DNA of 64,000 nucleotides from Tridacna crocea (Eukaryota; Mollusca; Bivalvia; Cardiida; Cardiidae): positions 45,858,992 through 45,922,991 of the forward strand of contig OX031065.1 of NCBI GenBank assembly GCA_943736015.1. The letters run 5' to 3'. Positions 1 to 10,344 of this stretch are shown here, in pieces. Below the pieces are notes generated by a model. It was not told the origin of the DNA. It did not search any database and worked only from the letters and a program-made list of their open reading frames with translations. Made by a program: the position numbers and the translations under genes. Numbering within the stretch: position 1 is the first letter of the stretch; the number at the start of each line of letters is the position of its first letter.

Positions 1-131
1 TTTGACTTGCCTCATTTGAAAGCATCTGCAGATGAAAAAATTCAGTGCAACTCAAATAATGGAATTTGTCTTTCTAAGGACAGAAAACACTGTAGGGAAA
101 ATGAGAAAATGCTGGTTATCAACATTTATTG
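1..131 (+). mobile_element. Family A MITE, truncated by window edge
   Basis: The segment carries the A-type left interior (AAAGCATCTGCAGATGA) and the left hairpin arm up to GAAAATGCTGGTTA. The right arm is degenerate and the element breaks off near 131. The left terminus lies outside the window. Confidence 0.75.
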
Positions 132-360
132 CTAAAAGAAAAATGTGTCCTTTGTTTTGCAACATATTGCAATATTAGGGAAAATAGGAGATGAGAGAGT
201 GAATTTCCACACTCACCCCTGTCTCGAAAAAACACTACCAATAAACAACAACTTTGGTGCATTTATCAAAAATATGGGACTTGTGTGAAAAAGGGTTAAT
301 TTAAATATAGATCTGCAATGTGTTTACAGGCTATATCGCTGTTTGAAAATATCACTTCAA

Positions 361-573
361 CCCTTTACTCCATAGATACTCATTTCTACTCATTGCTTGT
401 AGGAGCCTTTGGAAAACATTGTGGCAATAGGTGAAATTGCTCGTGATGAGCAATTTCACATTTTACCACAATGTTTTCTACACTATCAAAAGGTGTCATC
501 AGAAACGGCTCCATCCTTGCTGTTATTTAGGGTCAATTAGAGATACCATAGAAATGCCTTATGGGATAAAAGG
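361..573 (-). mobile_element. Family B MITE
   Basis: It starts CCCTTTACTCCATAGATACT and ends at TTATGGGATAAAAGG. The flanks are TCAA (357-360, one mismatch to TTAA) and TTAA (574-577). The central hairpin pairs GGAAAACATTGTGGCAATAGG with its complement around GCTCGTGATGAGC. It lies just 3' of the SEA exon donor on the gene's strand, so it is intronic. Confidence 0.85.
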
Positions 574-589
574 TTAAGAAGAATGTTAC

Positions 590-702
590 CTCAGCAATGA
601 ATTGCCGTTCTGTCTGTTTGTACAAAGCAGAATCCGGATTATTGTAATCTTCTGTAAACTGCACATCTTTCAAGGTTGCCTCTCCGGTGTAGTTTTTCAT
701 CA
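590..702 (-). CDS. SEA-domain exon of a type II membrane protein gene (partial gene)
   Basis: On the minus strand this 113-nt segment follows a good acceptor (TTTTCTTACTTGCAG) and ends at a donor (GAG/GTAAC). With one base carried over from the previous exon it reads V-MKNYTGEATLKDVQF, then TEDYNNPDSALYKQT and ERQFIAE, with no stop. The pattern LKDVQFTEDYNNPDSALYK resembles the first strand and helix of SEA domains, which are extracellular autoproteolytic or adhesion modules of mucin-like and transmembrane-protease proteins. The exon ends in phase 0 and the gene continues left of the window, so the rest of the domain is unseen. It joins in phase to the exon at 7497-7544. The SEA assignment is by pattern only. 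That it is a real exon is well supported by two splice sites and phase agreement. Confidence 0.75.
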
Positions 703-755
703 CTGCAAGTAAGAAAAGGTTAGTTTACCATTTACAAAACAGTCTAGAGTTTCAA

Positions 756-963
756 CCCTGTAAGACAAAATTTTAAACTGGTCCAAATTCAACAAAATGG
801 TCACAATAAACATAACTCAAAAATTGAAATTTGTTCCAAGCAGAAAAGAAAACTTTGTGGGAAAAGGAGAAAATGCCGGTTACCAGCATTTTTTTTCATT
901 TTCCCAAGATGTTCAAGTCTTCTAACTCTGGGTCCTAAAAACCAGGGATTGTCTGGTAAAGCG
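756..963 (+). mobile_element. Family A MITE, degenerate
   Basis: It has ends CCCTGTAAGACAAAATTTTA and GTCTGGTAAAGCG, flanks TCAA (752-755) and TTAA (964-967), and a mutated right hairpin arm. The interior lacks the usual GCAGACGAC segment. Confidence 0.75.
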
Positions 964-1090
964 TTAAGTAACAATACTGACATTTTTTGCCAAATGGAGA
1001 AAAATTGGAAAGCAGCCGTTGTCTCTCTTTTCCAAAAATGTTTTCTTCTGAGATTTTCTTATTTAACCCCATCATGTTAGCCACACTTAA

Positions 1091-1378
1091 CCCATTACCA
1101 CACAATCCCTACTTTTGACACCCCTGGGAAAGAAGCCTTTAGAAAACATTGTGGGAAAAGGAGAAAATGCTGGTAACCAGCATTTTCTCCTTTTCCCACA
1201 ATATTTTCTACCCTTCACAAAACAAATTTCAAATTTTCAGTCACTTATATTTTGTTGTCTGCAAATGCTTTCAATTTGGACAAGCCAAAAATGTTGTAGT
1301 CTGGTACCCCTCCGTACTTAAAAGAGTAATGGTAGGGGAAGGTAATCCAGACTAAAAATGTTGTTGTTTGGTAATGAG
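1091..1378 (-). mobile_element. Family A MITE with a small palindromic insert
   Basis: TTAA flanks sit at 1087-1090 and 1379-1382, with an intact hairpin at about 1142-1212. Near its right end an extra segment of about 60 bp (about 1288-1352) is itself an imperfect palindrome (AGTCTGGTACCCC / AGGGGAAGGTAATCCAGACT). It is bracketed by a repeated AAAAATGTTGT. Confidence 0.85.
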
Positions 1379-1382
1379 TTAA

Positions 1383-1565
1383 CTCTTTACCAAACGACAA
1401 AAATTTTAGACTTGTCCAAATGGAACGCTACTGCAGACAACAATATGATAGGATACAATGAGAGATTGACAGTAACAAGCATTTCTCCTTCCCATAATGT
1501 TTCCACCAACAAAATGCTGTTACTTGTTAGCCAGTATTTTCTCCTGTAAAGCTCCTAAAAAAACT
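1383..1565 (+). mobile_element. Family A MITE, right half decayed
   Basis: It begins CTCTTTACCAAACGACAAAA and directly shares the TTAA at 1379-1382 with the preceding element. The hairpin is broken up after ATAATGTTTCC and no right terminus is recognisable. Confidence 0.65.
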
Positions 1566-2449
1566 TTTCGGCCACTTGTACTTTAGAATACCCGAGAATG
1601 AAGGGTTGGCTATTTCTTTTCCGTATAATCACCCTTTGTCTTGATGCAGTTTGTCTCCGATCTAGTTTACTTATCAGCCACGTAGGAAGCATTTCAAGGT
1701 TGGGGGGGCTAACTTCGAAATACGGGGAATTTTTGCATCGTTGTTGCATTGCCCTAACAACTTATATTTTAGTTGCTATGGTTTTCAAAATTATTGGAGG
1801 AGGGGGCTGAGCACCTTTCCCCCCCCCCCCCCCCTTGTTCCTACGGGCCTGCTTATACCTTCAATAACACCTTCAGTGCTTCCAAATTGTCAACCGTATA
1901 CAAGTTAATTTCTAGACATGTGAAAGATAAAAGTCTGAATGCGCTAAATTACGGGAATATGGAAGTGAGGAAGGACTCAAACAGTCGAAGCCGCATTCAG
2001 TCACAGCAGCCATGGAAGCTTCCGACCTGGGCCAAGATGGCGAGAACTTTATCATCGTGTGTCGCTCAGATGGCTGAGAATAACGCAAAATTATTGATGT
2101 TTTTACGCTGTTAAAAGTTGATGTACAATAATTTACGTGATTTGAAGTCATTTTACTGTCCTCTTCCAGAAGGTAGCATGGGTTTATCCTCGAGATTCAT
2201 CGATTCCGTTCATTTTATTAGCGTGGTAGTGCAGACGAACTGTATATTCGGAAGACCTCGGTCAATTTCAAAAAACTCATCGCCTCGAATTCAACCGAAT
2301 CACACATTGCTTCATGGACTAAATTATTGTTACAGAAATGATAATTATTTCTACAGATTTTGCAGCGCAAATACACATATCGTACAAGGATAAAACCAGG
2401 TGCGACGGAAAAATCTTCTAGGATATAAACTGCCGAAATATGGTATTAG
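1566..2449. other. Non-repeat region, no gene established
   Basis: A poly-C tract of about 16 occurs at 1819-1834. A short plus-strand reading frame starts at 2010 with a good initiation context (GCAGCCATGG) and reads MEASDLGQDGENFIIVC before a stop. No donor site rescues it, so it is not called a gene. The remainder shows no splice-bounded open frame or recognised repeat. Confidence 0.4.
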
Positions 2450-2499
2450 GACGTAGTCAGCCTGCGGACTACTTTCAGCCTAGCTGCAGATTTGATTGG

Positions 2500-2805
2500 T
2501 CACAATTATACATTTTAAAGTGACAATAAACTCCAAAAGTAAACAAAGCGGATGTTTAAATGCACTTAGATATCATACCATTTAACAGTATGAAAGTTAT
2601 TGTTAAGATAACAATCTTTCAAGGTAATTTTTGTCCAGCCGTTAGTCGCTTACAGAGAAATTAATTTCAAAACCAGGTTATTTACCTGTCAGGTAACCGT
2701 GTCTTTTGTTTTACATTATTTTTTTTTGCCAGTGACTAACATACGGCCCGACCACATGAACAGATTGTCATCTCACTTCTACATGCTATGATTTAAATTT
2801 TGACC
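2500..2805 (+). repeat. Dispersed repeat P, copy 1
   Basis: This segment recurs, diverged, at about 37840-38158. Shared landmarks are AAGTAACAATAAA-like sequence, GTTAGTC followed by GACAGATAAATTA-like sequence, AAAACTTGGT-like sequence, and GGCCCGACCA near the right end. Both copies end immediately next to a family A element. No terminal repeats were recognised. Confidence 0.6.
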
Positions 2806-2812
2806 ATTTACC

Positions 2813-3027
2813 AAACAATCCCTGGTTTTTACGAATATGGGATAGAACTGGCCTTTTGAAAGCATTGTGGGAAAAGGAGAAAATGCTGGTAACCAGCATT
2901 TTCTCCTTTTCCCACAATGTTTTCTGCCCTGCTGGAAACAGATTTCAATTTTTGAGTTACTTTTATTTTGTCATCTGCAAGTGCTTTCAATTTGGAATGG
3001 TCTAAAATTTTGTCGTTTGGTAAAGGG
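2813..3027 (-). mobile_element. Family A MITE
   Basis: It starts CCATTTACCAAACAATCCC and ends GTCGTTTGGTAAAGGG, with flanks TTGA (2809-2812) and TTAA (3028-3031). The hairpin AAAATGCTGGTAACCAGCAT is intact. The right interior AAATAAAAGT / GTCATCTGCAAGTGC marks the subtype seen also at 16471 and 58148. Confidence 0.85.
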
Positions 3028-3231
3028 TTAAATGTATTGTGACCCTTGCTTTGATATCTTAAGCCTGAAAAATAGTCACTTGGAAAATCTAACCTGTCAC
3101 TGTATAGTTTTTTAGCCATTTTTACCCCACAAGCTTATCTTATAGTAGTCGTCATGAAACTGAAGTGAACATCAACAAAAAACAACAACCAATTTTCGCC
3201 CATATAGATACCGTTGGTAGGGTTGCGGCAT

Positions 3232-3538
3232 GGGCGGATCCAGAGGGGGGGACCGGGGGTCCGGACCCCCCCTTGGAATTTTGGCAAAAATGTGGTTATC
3301 GGATTCGTGAAATGGTACTGGTTTGATATTGCACAGCATTTATGTAAAATACAGTCATAAATTTTAAAAAAAGGTTCTAATTGTGGAGACTTCCTCATGG
3401 CTAGAACTGGAAACGTTGACTTTTCTTGTAAACGGCTAACATCCACCCGGAAATCAAACAATCATATGATAAGACTAGTGCGTTTTCGGTGGGACCCCCC
3501 CCCCCCCCCCGCGAAAGATATCTGGATCTGCGCATGTG
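3232..3538. mobile_element. GC-tract element O (GGGCGGATCCAG type)
   Basis: It is bounded by GGGCGGATCCAGAGGGGG on the left and CCCCCGCGAAAGATATCTGG followed by ATCTGCGCATG on the right. These form an imperfect terminal inverted repeat ending in long G/C runs (poly-C about 3489-3511). The interior is AT-rich. A second G/C-tract copy is at about 42150-42330. Confidence 0.5.
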
Positions 3539-3688
3539 CGGGGTGCATTTCTCTTTTTTATGTAGAAATATATCGTATTTTATTCTTTTTGAAGAGAAAA
3601 CTTTTGAAAAATAGATTTGATAGTCACTAAAAGACTTTGTAACAAGATAAGATTACATGTCATTGTGGCGATATCTCCATTTGTTTAA

Positions 3689-3913
3689 ACCTTTACTAAA
3701 CGACAATATTTTAGACTGGTCCAAATTGAAAGCATTTGCAGACGACAAAATAAAAGTGACTGAAAATGTGAAATTTTGTTTTGTGAAGGGTAGAAAACAT
3801 TGTGGTATAAGGAGAAAATGCTGATTACCAGCATTTTCTCCTTTTCCCACAATGTTTTCAAAAGGCTTCTTTTTCCAGGGGCGTCAAAAGGAGGGACTGA
3901 GTGGTAATGGGAT
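3689..3913 (+). mobile_element. Family A MITE
   Basis: TTAA flanks sit at 3685-3688 and 3914-3917. All A landmarks are present, with one left-arm mutation (GTGGTATAAGG). Confidence 0.9.
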
Positions 3914-3917
3914 TTAA

Positions 3918-4047
3918 ACCTTTATGACACAACTCCTACATGTAGTTTTAAAATCCTTTGAAAACACTGTGGAAAAAGGAGAAAATGCTGGTAACCTAAT
4001 GTTTTCTACCTTATCAAAGACAGAAGTTATCATTTGAGCAACATATA
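3918..4047 (-). mobile_element. Family A relic, half hairpin lost
   Basis: It shares the TTAA at 3914-3917 with its neighbour. The left arm (GAAAACACTGTGGAAAAAGG) runs into TGCTGGTAACC and then jumps to TAATGTTTTCTACC, so most of the second arm is deleted. Confidence 0.65.
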
Positions 4048-4051
4048 ACCC

Positions 4052-4270
4052 TTTACCAAACAATCCCTGGTTTTTACAACCCTGAGATAGAAGCCTATAG
4101 AAAACATTGTGGGAAAAGGAGAAAATGCTGATAACCAGCATTTTTTTCCTTTTCCCACAGTGTTTTCTACCCTATCAGAAAGCTCAAGTTCATTTGAACA
4201 GTTTTGAATATATTGTCTGCAGATGCTTTTGAAATATTAAGAGTCCAAAATTTTCTGTGTGGGAAAGGGC
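4052..4270 (-). mobile_element. Family A MITE, variant
   Basis: It starts CCCTTTACCAAACAATCCCT and ends GTGTGGGAAAGGG before CTAA. The hairpin is intact apart from a T-run in the second arm. Confidence 0.75.
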
Positions 4271-4274
4271 TAAG

Positions 4275-4478
4275 CCTTTTATCAAACAATCCCGGGTTTT
4301 CACGGTCCGGAGAAAGGAGGCATTTGAAAACATTTTGGGATAATGGTATCCTTTTCCCTCAATGTTTTTTTTTTTAATCCTATTGAAGGCCTAAAGCTAA
4401 TCTATACCAATTCTGAATTTGTCGTCTGCTGAGGCTCTCGGTTGGGAACAGTATATTATTTGTCGTTTGCGAAAGGTT
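4275..4478 (-). mobile_element. Family A relic
   Basis: It starts CCTTTTATCAAACAATCCC and ends GTCGTTTGCGAAAGG. The central hairpin is mostly lost (GGGATAATGGTATCC remains). Confidence 0.6.
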
Positions 4479-4481
4479 TAA

Positions 4482-5736
4482 AAAGTCATCAAACGACAAA
4501 ATTCTAGACTTGTCTAAATTGAAAGCACTTGCAGACGACAAAATACAAGAGAATAAAAAATTTGAATATGTTTTGGAAAGGGTAGAAAACATTGTGTGAA
4601 AAGGAGAAAATGCTGGTAACCAGCATTTTCTCCTTTTCCCACAATATTTTAAGTAGGTGTCTTCGTCTGGGTCGTGAAAACCAGGGATCGTTTTGTAAAA
4701 AGTTGAACTAGTTTCAAATCGGGCCAGTCTTGAACAAAATAAAAGTGAATCAAATATTTGAATATGTTATTTTGGAAAGCGTAGAAAACATTGCATTTTC
4801 TCTTTTTTCCACAATGTTTTCAGAAGGCGTCTTCGTCTGGGTCGTGAAAACCAGAGATCGTTTAGTAAAAAGTGAAATTACTTTCAAATTGGGCCAGTCT
4901 TGAACAAAATAATAGTGAATCAAACATTTGAATATGTCAGTTTGGAAAGGGTCGAAAACATTGTGTGAAAAGGAGAAAATGCTGGTGTAACCAGCATTTT
5001 CTCCTTTTCCCACAATGTTTTCAGAAGGCGACTTCGTATGGGTCGTGGAAACCAGGAATGGTTTATTAAAAAAATGGAATTATATAGTTTCAAATTAGGC
5101 CAGTTTTGATCAAAATTAAAGTGAATCAAACATTTGAATATGTCGGTTTGGAAAGGGTAGAAAACATTGTGTGAAAAGGAGAAAATGCTGGTAACCAGCA
5201 TTTTCTCCTTTTTCCACAATGTTTTCAGAAGGCGTCTTCGTCTGGGTCGTGAAAACCAGGAATCGTTTAGTAAAAAGTGAAATTACTTTTAAATTGGGCC
5301 AGTCTTGAACAAAATAATAGTGAATCAAATATTTGAATATGTCAGTTTGGAAAGGGTAGAAAACATTGTGTGAAAAGGAGAAAATGCTGGTGTAACCAGC
5401 ATTGTCTCCTTTTCCCACAATGTTTTCAGAAGGCGACTTCGTATGGGTCGTGGAAACCAGGAATCGTTTAAAAAGTAAAAAAGTGAAATTATACAGTTTC
5501 AAATTAGGCCAGTTCTGAACAAAATTAAAGTGAATCAAACATTGAATATGTCGGTTTGGAAAGGGTAGAAAACATTGTGTGAAAAGGAGAAAATGCTGGT
5601 GTAACCGGCATTTTCTCCTTTTCCCACAATGTTTTCAGAAGGCGTCGTCGTGAAAACCAGGGATCGTTTAGTAAAAAGTGAAAAGGTTAGTTTCAAATTG
5701 GACTAGTCTGGAACGTTGTCGTTTGGTAAAGAGTTT
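4482..5736 (+). repeat. Satellite array derived from family A, about six monomers
   Basis: One A-type left end (TCATCAAACGACAAAATTCT) opens the array and one A-type right end (GTCGTTTGGTAAAGAG) closes it. Between them the hairpin core and its flank repeat head-to-tail. The landmark CAGAAGGCG starts at 4821, 5022, 5226, 5427 and 5636, giving spacings of 201, 204, 201 and 209. The GCGTCTTCG and GCGACTTCG monomer types alternate, so the same type recurs at exactly 405 bp (4821 to 5226, 5022 to 5427), a dimeric higher-order repeat. The first monomer has a plain GTAACC centre, several others have GTGTAACC, and the copy near 4790 has lost most of its hairpin. Confidence 0.9.
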
Positions 5737-5795
5737 TAAAAAAAACCCATTTGAGCGCATATATTGTTAACGTGCCTTCTAATGTAAGTGTATAA

Positions 5796-6185
5796 GCTGT
5801 AAACTTGATTCCTTATTTGTTACGAAATAACTCATTAATTCAGCAAAAAAGTTTTTGTTCGAAAAATAAGAAAGAAACATTAGACTGACGTTATTTAAAA
5901 CGTCTACTGAAATATACAAAATAATATTATATTGTTATTGTAATGAGCCCGAGTGTAGCTATATCTGCTGTAACCGCGATATACTGTTTGTTGGAGACAA
6001 TTTATCCATTTGGACCAAAAGAAAGTTTTTCAAAAATGAGAAATATTAGATTTACGTTATAAACTTAGGTAAAGTGCAGATATTGAATTGCGGTTGTTAT
6101 GTCAGGTGTAAACTCGATATCCTGCTTGCTATGGACTAACTTATACATTCGGGTAAAACAGGTTTTTCAGAAAAAAAATTATTAT
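5796..6185 (+). repeat. Degenerate tandem repeat, three units
   Basis: Units start at about 5796, 5967 and 6105. Each runs GCTGTAAAC-like, GATAT/GATTCC, TTTGTT-like, CATT...GG, AAGTTTTT, then AGAAA...ATTAGA. Spacing is 171 and 138 bp and divergence is high. Confidence 0.45.
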
Positions 6186-6389
6186 ACTGCAAAGAAATTT
6201 CTCGTGGTCTGATTGGTTAACATGCCGGGAACATCATGTACCCTAGCAAAAATTACATAAAGCCAGTTTCTCTTTTGAGTGCCCCGTAAACATCACTATA
6301 CTTGCAACACAACATGCAAAATGGCGGCGTCGATCGATCGCCAGACTGCACGTTTATGCACCAAACTGCACGTTTTAGTAACACAAGTT

Positions 6390-6580
6390 TCCAGTGACAT
6401 CAGTTTTCATTGAATTGGGGCACTCAGAAAGGAAGTTCTATTTCGTCAGCATACTTGATTCATGAGTTTATAAAACAGGAAAATTTCGCATAAGCGCTTT
6501 GAAAGCGTAAAACTTTGCAGTATCATAAATGTGTGGTGCGGTCATGTGGTAGGGGACTTGGAAACTTGTTCACGGTTTTC
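6390..6580 (+). repeat. Dispersed repeat Q, copy 1
   Basis: It matches, in inverted orientation, the segment 63777-64000. Shared landmarks include GACATCAGTTTTCATTGAAT, ATTTCGTCAGCATACT, GTTTATAAAACAGGAAAATT and GGGGACTTGGAAACTTGTTC. Confidence 0.7.
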
Positions 6581-7496
6581 CTTAAAGTTCTTGTGATTTT
6601 TCAATCAATACCTTGTATGACCACCTCTGCTGTCGATATAGGCAATTATTCGACGTCGCAAAGACCTCATATAACTTAAAATCATTGCATCAGGAATGTT
6701 ATCCTATTCATGAACGAGAGTGGTGGCCAAAACCTAACCTTAATGTTACCTTAGTCTTTGAGTACTTTTGCAACTTTGATTTTAGTACCACCTTTAAAGT
6801 GCAAAAATATGATTAAGTGTACACTTATTTGTGGTACTGTGTATTTTTGCATAACTTAAAGGTGGCCCTTCAGATTTTGGGACGAAAATTTTACAAAAAT
6901 GCAAAAAAAAATCACCCTTACACTCACAAAGCCTTTTAATCTGTGTTCATAAAACCCCAGTGGTCGAAACCATCCGACAACGCGAGAAATTAAAGATTTA
7001 CTACGGCCCAGATTGACACCAGCGGGAGACACGTTCTATTTTTAGATGATCAATTCTCTCTTTTACATACAGGAATACACAGACGAAGTTTCCGAAGAAG
7101 ACATTATGGAAACTGATTATTACATGTTTGTTATGTAATGGAATTTAAGCGTTATTAGTCACATGCCAGTCACTTGACATTCCCACAATGCTTTATGATT
7201 TTTGGCGTGAAATCTAAAAATAGCTTAAGGGGCTACATAGCCCTTTAAGGGAATACCATCCAAAAGAATTTTTTTCGTAATATTATGATTTATGATTATT
7301 GATGATTTGTATTGTTTTTTCATATAAATTTCGGTGATATATATATATTTTTTTAATTTAGTGTGATGTGAAAAACCTAAATACCCACCTTTAACGCCTT
7401 TCCCTCTTAGTCGTGAATACAATACTGCTTCGTTTGTCTAAGGTTTGAGAAAGGACAAATTGTTTTGCACATTTAAAAAAGACGAGATTAACTTAC
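6581..7496. other. Intronic sequence, no element recognised
   Basis: On the minus-strand gene model this lies within the intron just 3' of the linker exon. It is AT-rich with homopolymer stretches and has no splice-bounded open frame, TIR or family member that I can recognise. Confidence 0.4.
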
Positions 7497-7544
7497 CGAC
7501 AGGTGCATCTACAGGTTGTGTCACTGATGCGGAATCGCTGTCAC
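7497..7544 (-). CDS. Ser/Thr/Asp linker exon of the SEA-type membrane protein gene
   Basis: This 48-nt exon sits between a strong acceptor (GTTTCTTTTTTATAG) and a perfect donor (GTCG/GTAAGT) on the minus strand. It receives one base from the TM exon (A/GT, Ser) and passes one on (G/TG, Val). The peptide is S-DSDSASVTQPVDAPV-V, a short hydrophilic juxtamembrane stalk between the helix and the SEA-like region. Phase agreement on both sides is the main support. Being so short it has no diagnostic homology. Confidence 0.7.
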
Positions 7545-7650
7545 CTATAAAAAAGAAACAAGAAATAATTTTAAAAAAAAAAGATAAGAGTTACGGCGTA
7601 GATTTGCCAGCAAATAGAAAAAAAACCCGTAGAACATCAACCACGTGTAC

Positions 7651-7980
7651 ATGTTTTATCGCAGGAGCCTTTAACTCTTAGGCTGCAGAGCGACTCACTG
7701 ACCTTCTGCGGACAGTGTAGATCAAGATCAAACTGCACAGAACGTGCAGTCTGATCTTGGATCTACACTGGCAGAGGAGATAAAATTCTCCAAAAAAACA
7801 TAACTTTGAAATCAACCGCGTCTACATGTTTTATCGCAGGAGCCTTTAACTGTTAGATTGCTGAGCGACTCGCTGACCTTCTGCGGACAGTGTAGATCAA
7901 GATCAGACTGCACAGAACGTGCAGTCTGATCTTGGATCTACACTGTCCGAGAAGGAGATATTATTCTCCAAAAAAAGATA
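7651..7980 (+). repeat. Two tandem family F elements, 175-bp period
   Basis: ATGTTTTATCGCAGGAGCC starts at 7651 and again at 7826. Each unit carries GAGCGACTC..CTGACC and the palindrome GATCAAGATCAAACTGCAC / GTGCAGTCTGATCTTGGATC. Both lack the TTAACCCTTTGG start of complete F copies. Confidence 0.75.
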
Positions 7981-8120
7981 ACTAAATCATATTTAAATAT
8001 ATGGCTTTTTATTATTGCACTGAAAATTTCATTTTAGTTATTTGGCAGGATAGGTGTTGAAATAAACATGTGTTTTGACCAATTACAAAAACGAGGCTGA
8101 CGTGTATTTCAGGTTTAGTT

Positions 8121-8254
8121 CAGTTTCAGTTTATTCAGCATAAAATTACATAAATTTCTAGCTGATGTGTTGATACAAATAACATTTCAGTTTCAGTTTA
8201 TTCAGCATAAAATTACATAAATTTCTAGCTGATGTGTTGATACAAATAACATTT
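8121..8254 (-). repeat. 67-bp tandem duplication at a LINE 3' end
   Basis: The unit beginning CAGTTTCAGTTTATTCAGCA occurs at 8121 and 8188, nearly identical. Read on the minus strand it holds GCTGAATAAACTGAAACTG, i.e. an AATAAA signal. This is where the 3' UTR of the adjacent minus-strand LINE remnant would end. Confidence 0.6.
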
Positions 8255-8520
8255 GCACATGCGTATGAAAAATATATAAAGAAATAATAATAGTAATGAT
8301 ATTTCAAACTGTGAAATTCACAATCCGGAAAATAACGACAACTTAATATGTTTGTATACCTGATCAAAATAGGTTGAAATTTCTGTTTTGTCTGAGAAGT
8401 GGTAAAAAGTACAAATTCTGACATAAAAAGATTAAAAATAGAAACATAGAAATAATGAGCAATATTTGATGGAAAATTGATGAAAAAAAAAAAATCAGAT
8501 ATCTTCAGGTTCCGATCTTA

Positions 8521-9795
8521 ACTCATACGCAAATTATATATATTTCGATAAATTAATTAAAGTATTATGTGACTTTGAAGACATTAAATTTTTAAATTTT
8601 TCGACGGTAGGCCACCGGCAGTAATGATTTGTAAGATGTTCTTTTCTAAGATTAGCATATTTCGGGCAAACTAAAAGAAAGTGATATTCGTTTTCAACCA
8701 GATTCATATTACAGTATTTACATAACCGATCCTCTCTTTGGCAGATGTCTTCCGTTTTTGATGAGTAATTCATGTGATGATCATGTAATTTTTGATAGTG
8801 ATGATATGTATTTTTTATTTGTTATTATAGAAAGATACTCTTCTAATTCGAAATTTTCTTTGAATTTACTGTAGGATTCTAGTCTTTTAGAATTCACGAA
8901 TGTTGCAATGCCAAATTTGTATGTAGTTATCAATAATCCGTTATATAATTATAGTTGATGGTTAAAGTATCCTGATTAGCCCACAAATTAGAGAGTCCCA
9001 GTCTGTCAAGTAATGTTTTCATATGAGAGGCCCAGTTTATTCCCCTTAACCCATTACCACACAATCCCTACTTTTGACTCCCCTGAGAAAGAAGCCTGTA
9101 GAAAACATTTTGGGAAAAGGAGAAAATGCTGGTAACCAGCATTTTCTCCTTCTCCCACAACGTTTTCTACCCTTCACAAAACAAATTTCAAATTTTCAGT
9201 CACTTTTATTTTGTAGTCTGCAAATGCTTTCGATGTGGACAAGCTTAAAATGTTGTTGTTTGCTAATGAGTTAATGTTCTGTTATTATTTGCTTCATTTT
9301 TTAACATATTATAAATCTTTTTAGTTATATTATTATTATTATTGTCTAAGTTTAGTAGTTTTGTCCAAAATTTAACCATTGTTATTTGTCTTCTAATTTT
9401 CATTGGATAACGCCCTAATTCTGTCATGTAGACCATCAAGATTTGTACTCTTTTGAACATGTAGTACTTTTCCAATGAATTTGCAATGAACAGATTCTAT
9501 ATCTTTACACTCATTATACCCAAGTACCTCCACTCCATAGTTTAATATTGGTGCCACTAAATTATCGAATAACTGACATTTATTTTTTATAGTAAGATCA
9601 AGTTGATTAAAAACTGTAAATAATTTATGTAAAGGATATTGGGATTGTTCTGCTAATTTCTTTTGCGTCCGAGTCCATTTTCCATTTTTATATAATGTTA
9701 ATCCCAAATACTTGAACTCTGCTACGGACGATAGTTGTAGTCCATTGTAATAAAATATTTTCTTGGTTGGGCGCCCATTTTCAAATATCATAATA
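8521..9795 (-). pseudogene. LINE (non-LTR retrotransposon) C-terminal remnant, interrupted by a MITE
   Basis: On the minus strand, 9791-9275 encodes a reverse-transcriptase C-terminal half: MIFENGRPTKK, then EFKYLGLTLYKNGKW, then LFDNLVAPILNYGVEVLGYN. After the MITE at 9050-9270 the frame resumes as RGINWASHMKTLLDRLGLSN. Stops and at least one frameshift follow (about 8940-8780). The end is NYSSKTEDICQ and CKYCNMNLVENEYHFLLVC, the C-x2-C...H...C cluster that closes many LINE proteins. The same architecture ends the intact LINE at 50831-53077, but the sequences are clearly different members. The element is 5'-truncated at about 9795. The clade is not assigned. Confidence 0.85.
9050..9270 (-). 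mobile_element. Family A MITE inside a LINE reading frame
   Basis: 221 bp, flanked by exact TTAA at 9046-9049 and 9271-9274. Removing the element plus one TTAA rejoins the LINE frame as ...NNNRTL/RGINWASH... without a shift. That fixes both element ends and the target duplication. Confidence 0.97.
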
Positions 9796-10340
9796 CGGTA
9801 TTAGTATTTAAGCTAAAACTGAATCTAAAATATGGTTAGAGCTCAAGCGTGTATGACAGTATATATTTGGTTAAGGTGTATCTGATACCAAAGTGCAGAG
9901 TGAGTGCGCATGCGTCGTTATGTTTGATGTATTTGGTTCCGGTCAAAACGATCACAGTAAGCGGATTTGCTATTATATACAAATCCGCTAAAAACTGATG
10001 GGGTCGATCGTGTGACAAAGTTTATACCCAAAATTCGTTTAAGTTGTACTGTCTATATCATAAAAATTTTCCAGGTTATCGTCTTTTTGAAATAGATAGA
10101 CACTTCTCCTTTTCAACATCTCGCTGGGCCATAACGGTCCAAGAATGTGTTGGCTGTGGAAAAGGAGTGATACATGTACTTTTTCATTTATTGAGTCCAT
10201 AAAATGTAGAGAGTGAGCCACCATAAGGTTATGTTCTATAACAGCACAAAGTCAATGTCGTTTTCGTTGAGAAATTCAGACGAATAATGATAATAATAAT
10301 TATTATGACGATGATAATAAAAATATGTAATGCAGATGTA
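9796..10340. other. Region with no recognised feature
   Basis: Only a short AT-rich microsatellite-like stretch (AATAATAATTATTATGACG near 10290) stands out. No splice-bounded open frame or family member was recognised. Confidence 0.4.
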
Positions 10341-10344
10341 TTAA

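Noticed and set aside
1115..1355. Open frames reading ENIVGKGENAGNQHFLLFPQ-like or MLVTSIFSFSHNVF-like peptides, recurring throughout the window
   Set aside because: They are translations of the family A/B/C hairpins, appear on both strands, and have no codon bias or splice context.
2010..2078. Plus-strand start codon in a good context (MEASDLGQDGENFIIVC)
   Set aside because: Stops after about 22 codons with no usable donor; insufficient support for a gene.
4482..5736. CRISPR array
   Set aside because: Units of about 200 bp are repeats throughout, with no unique spacers, and the host is an animal.
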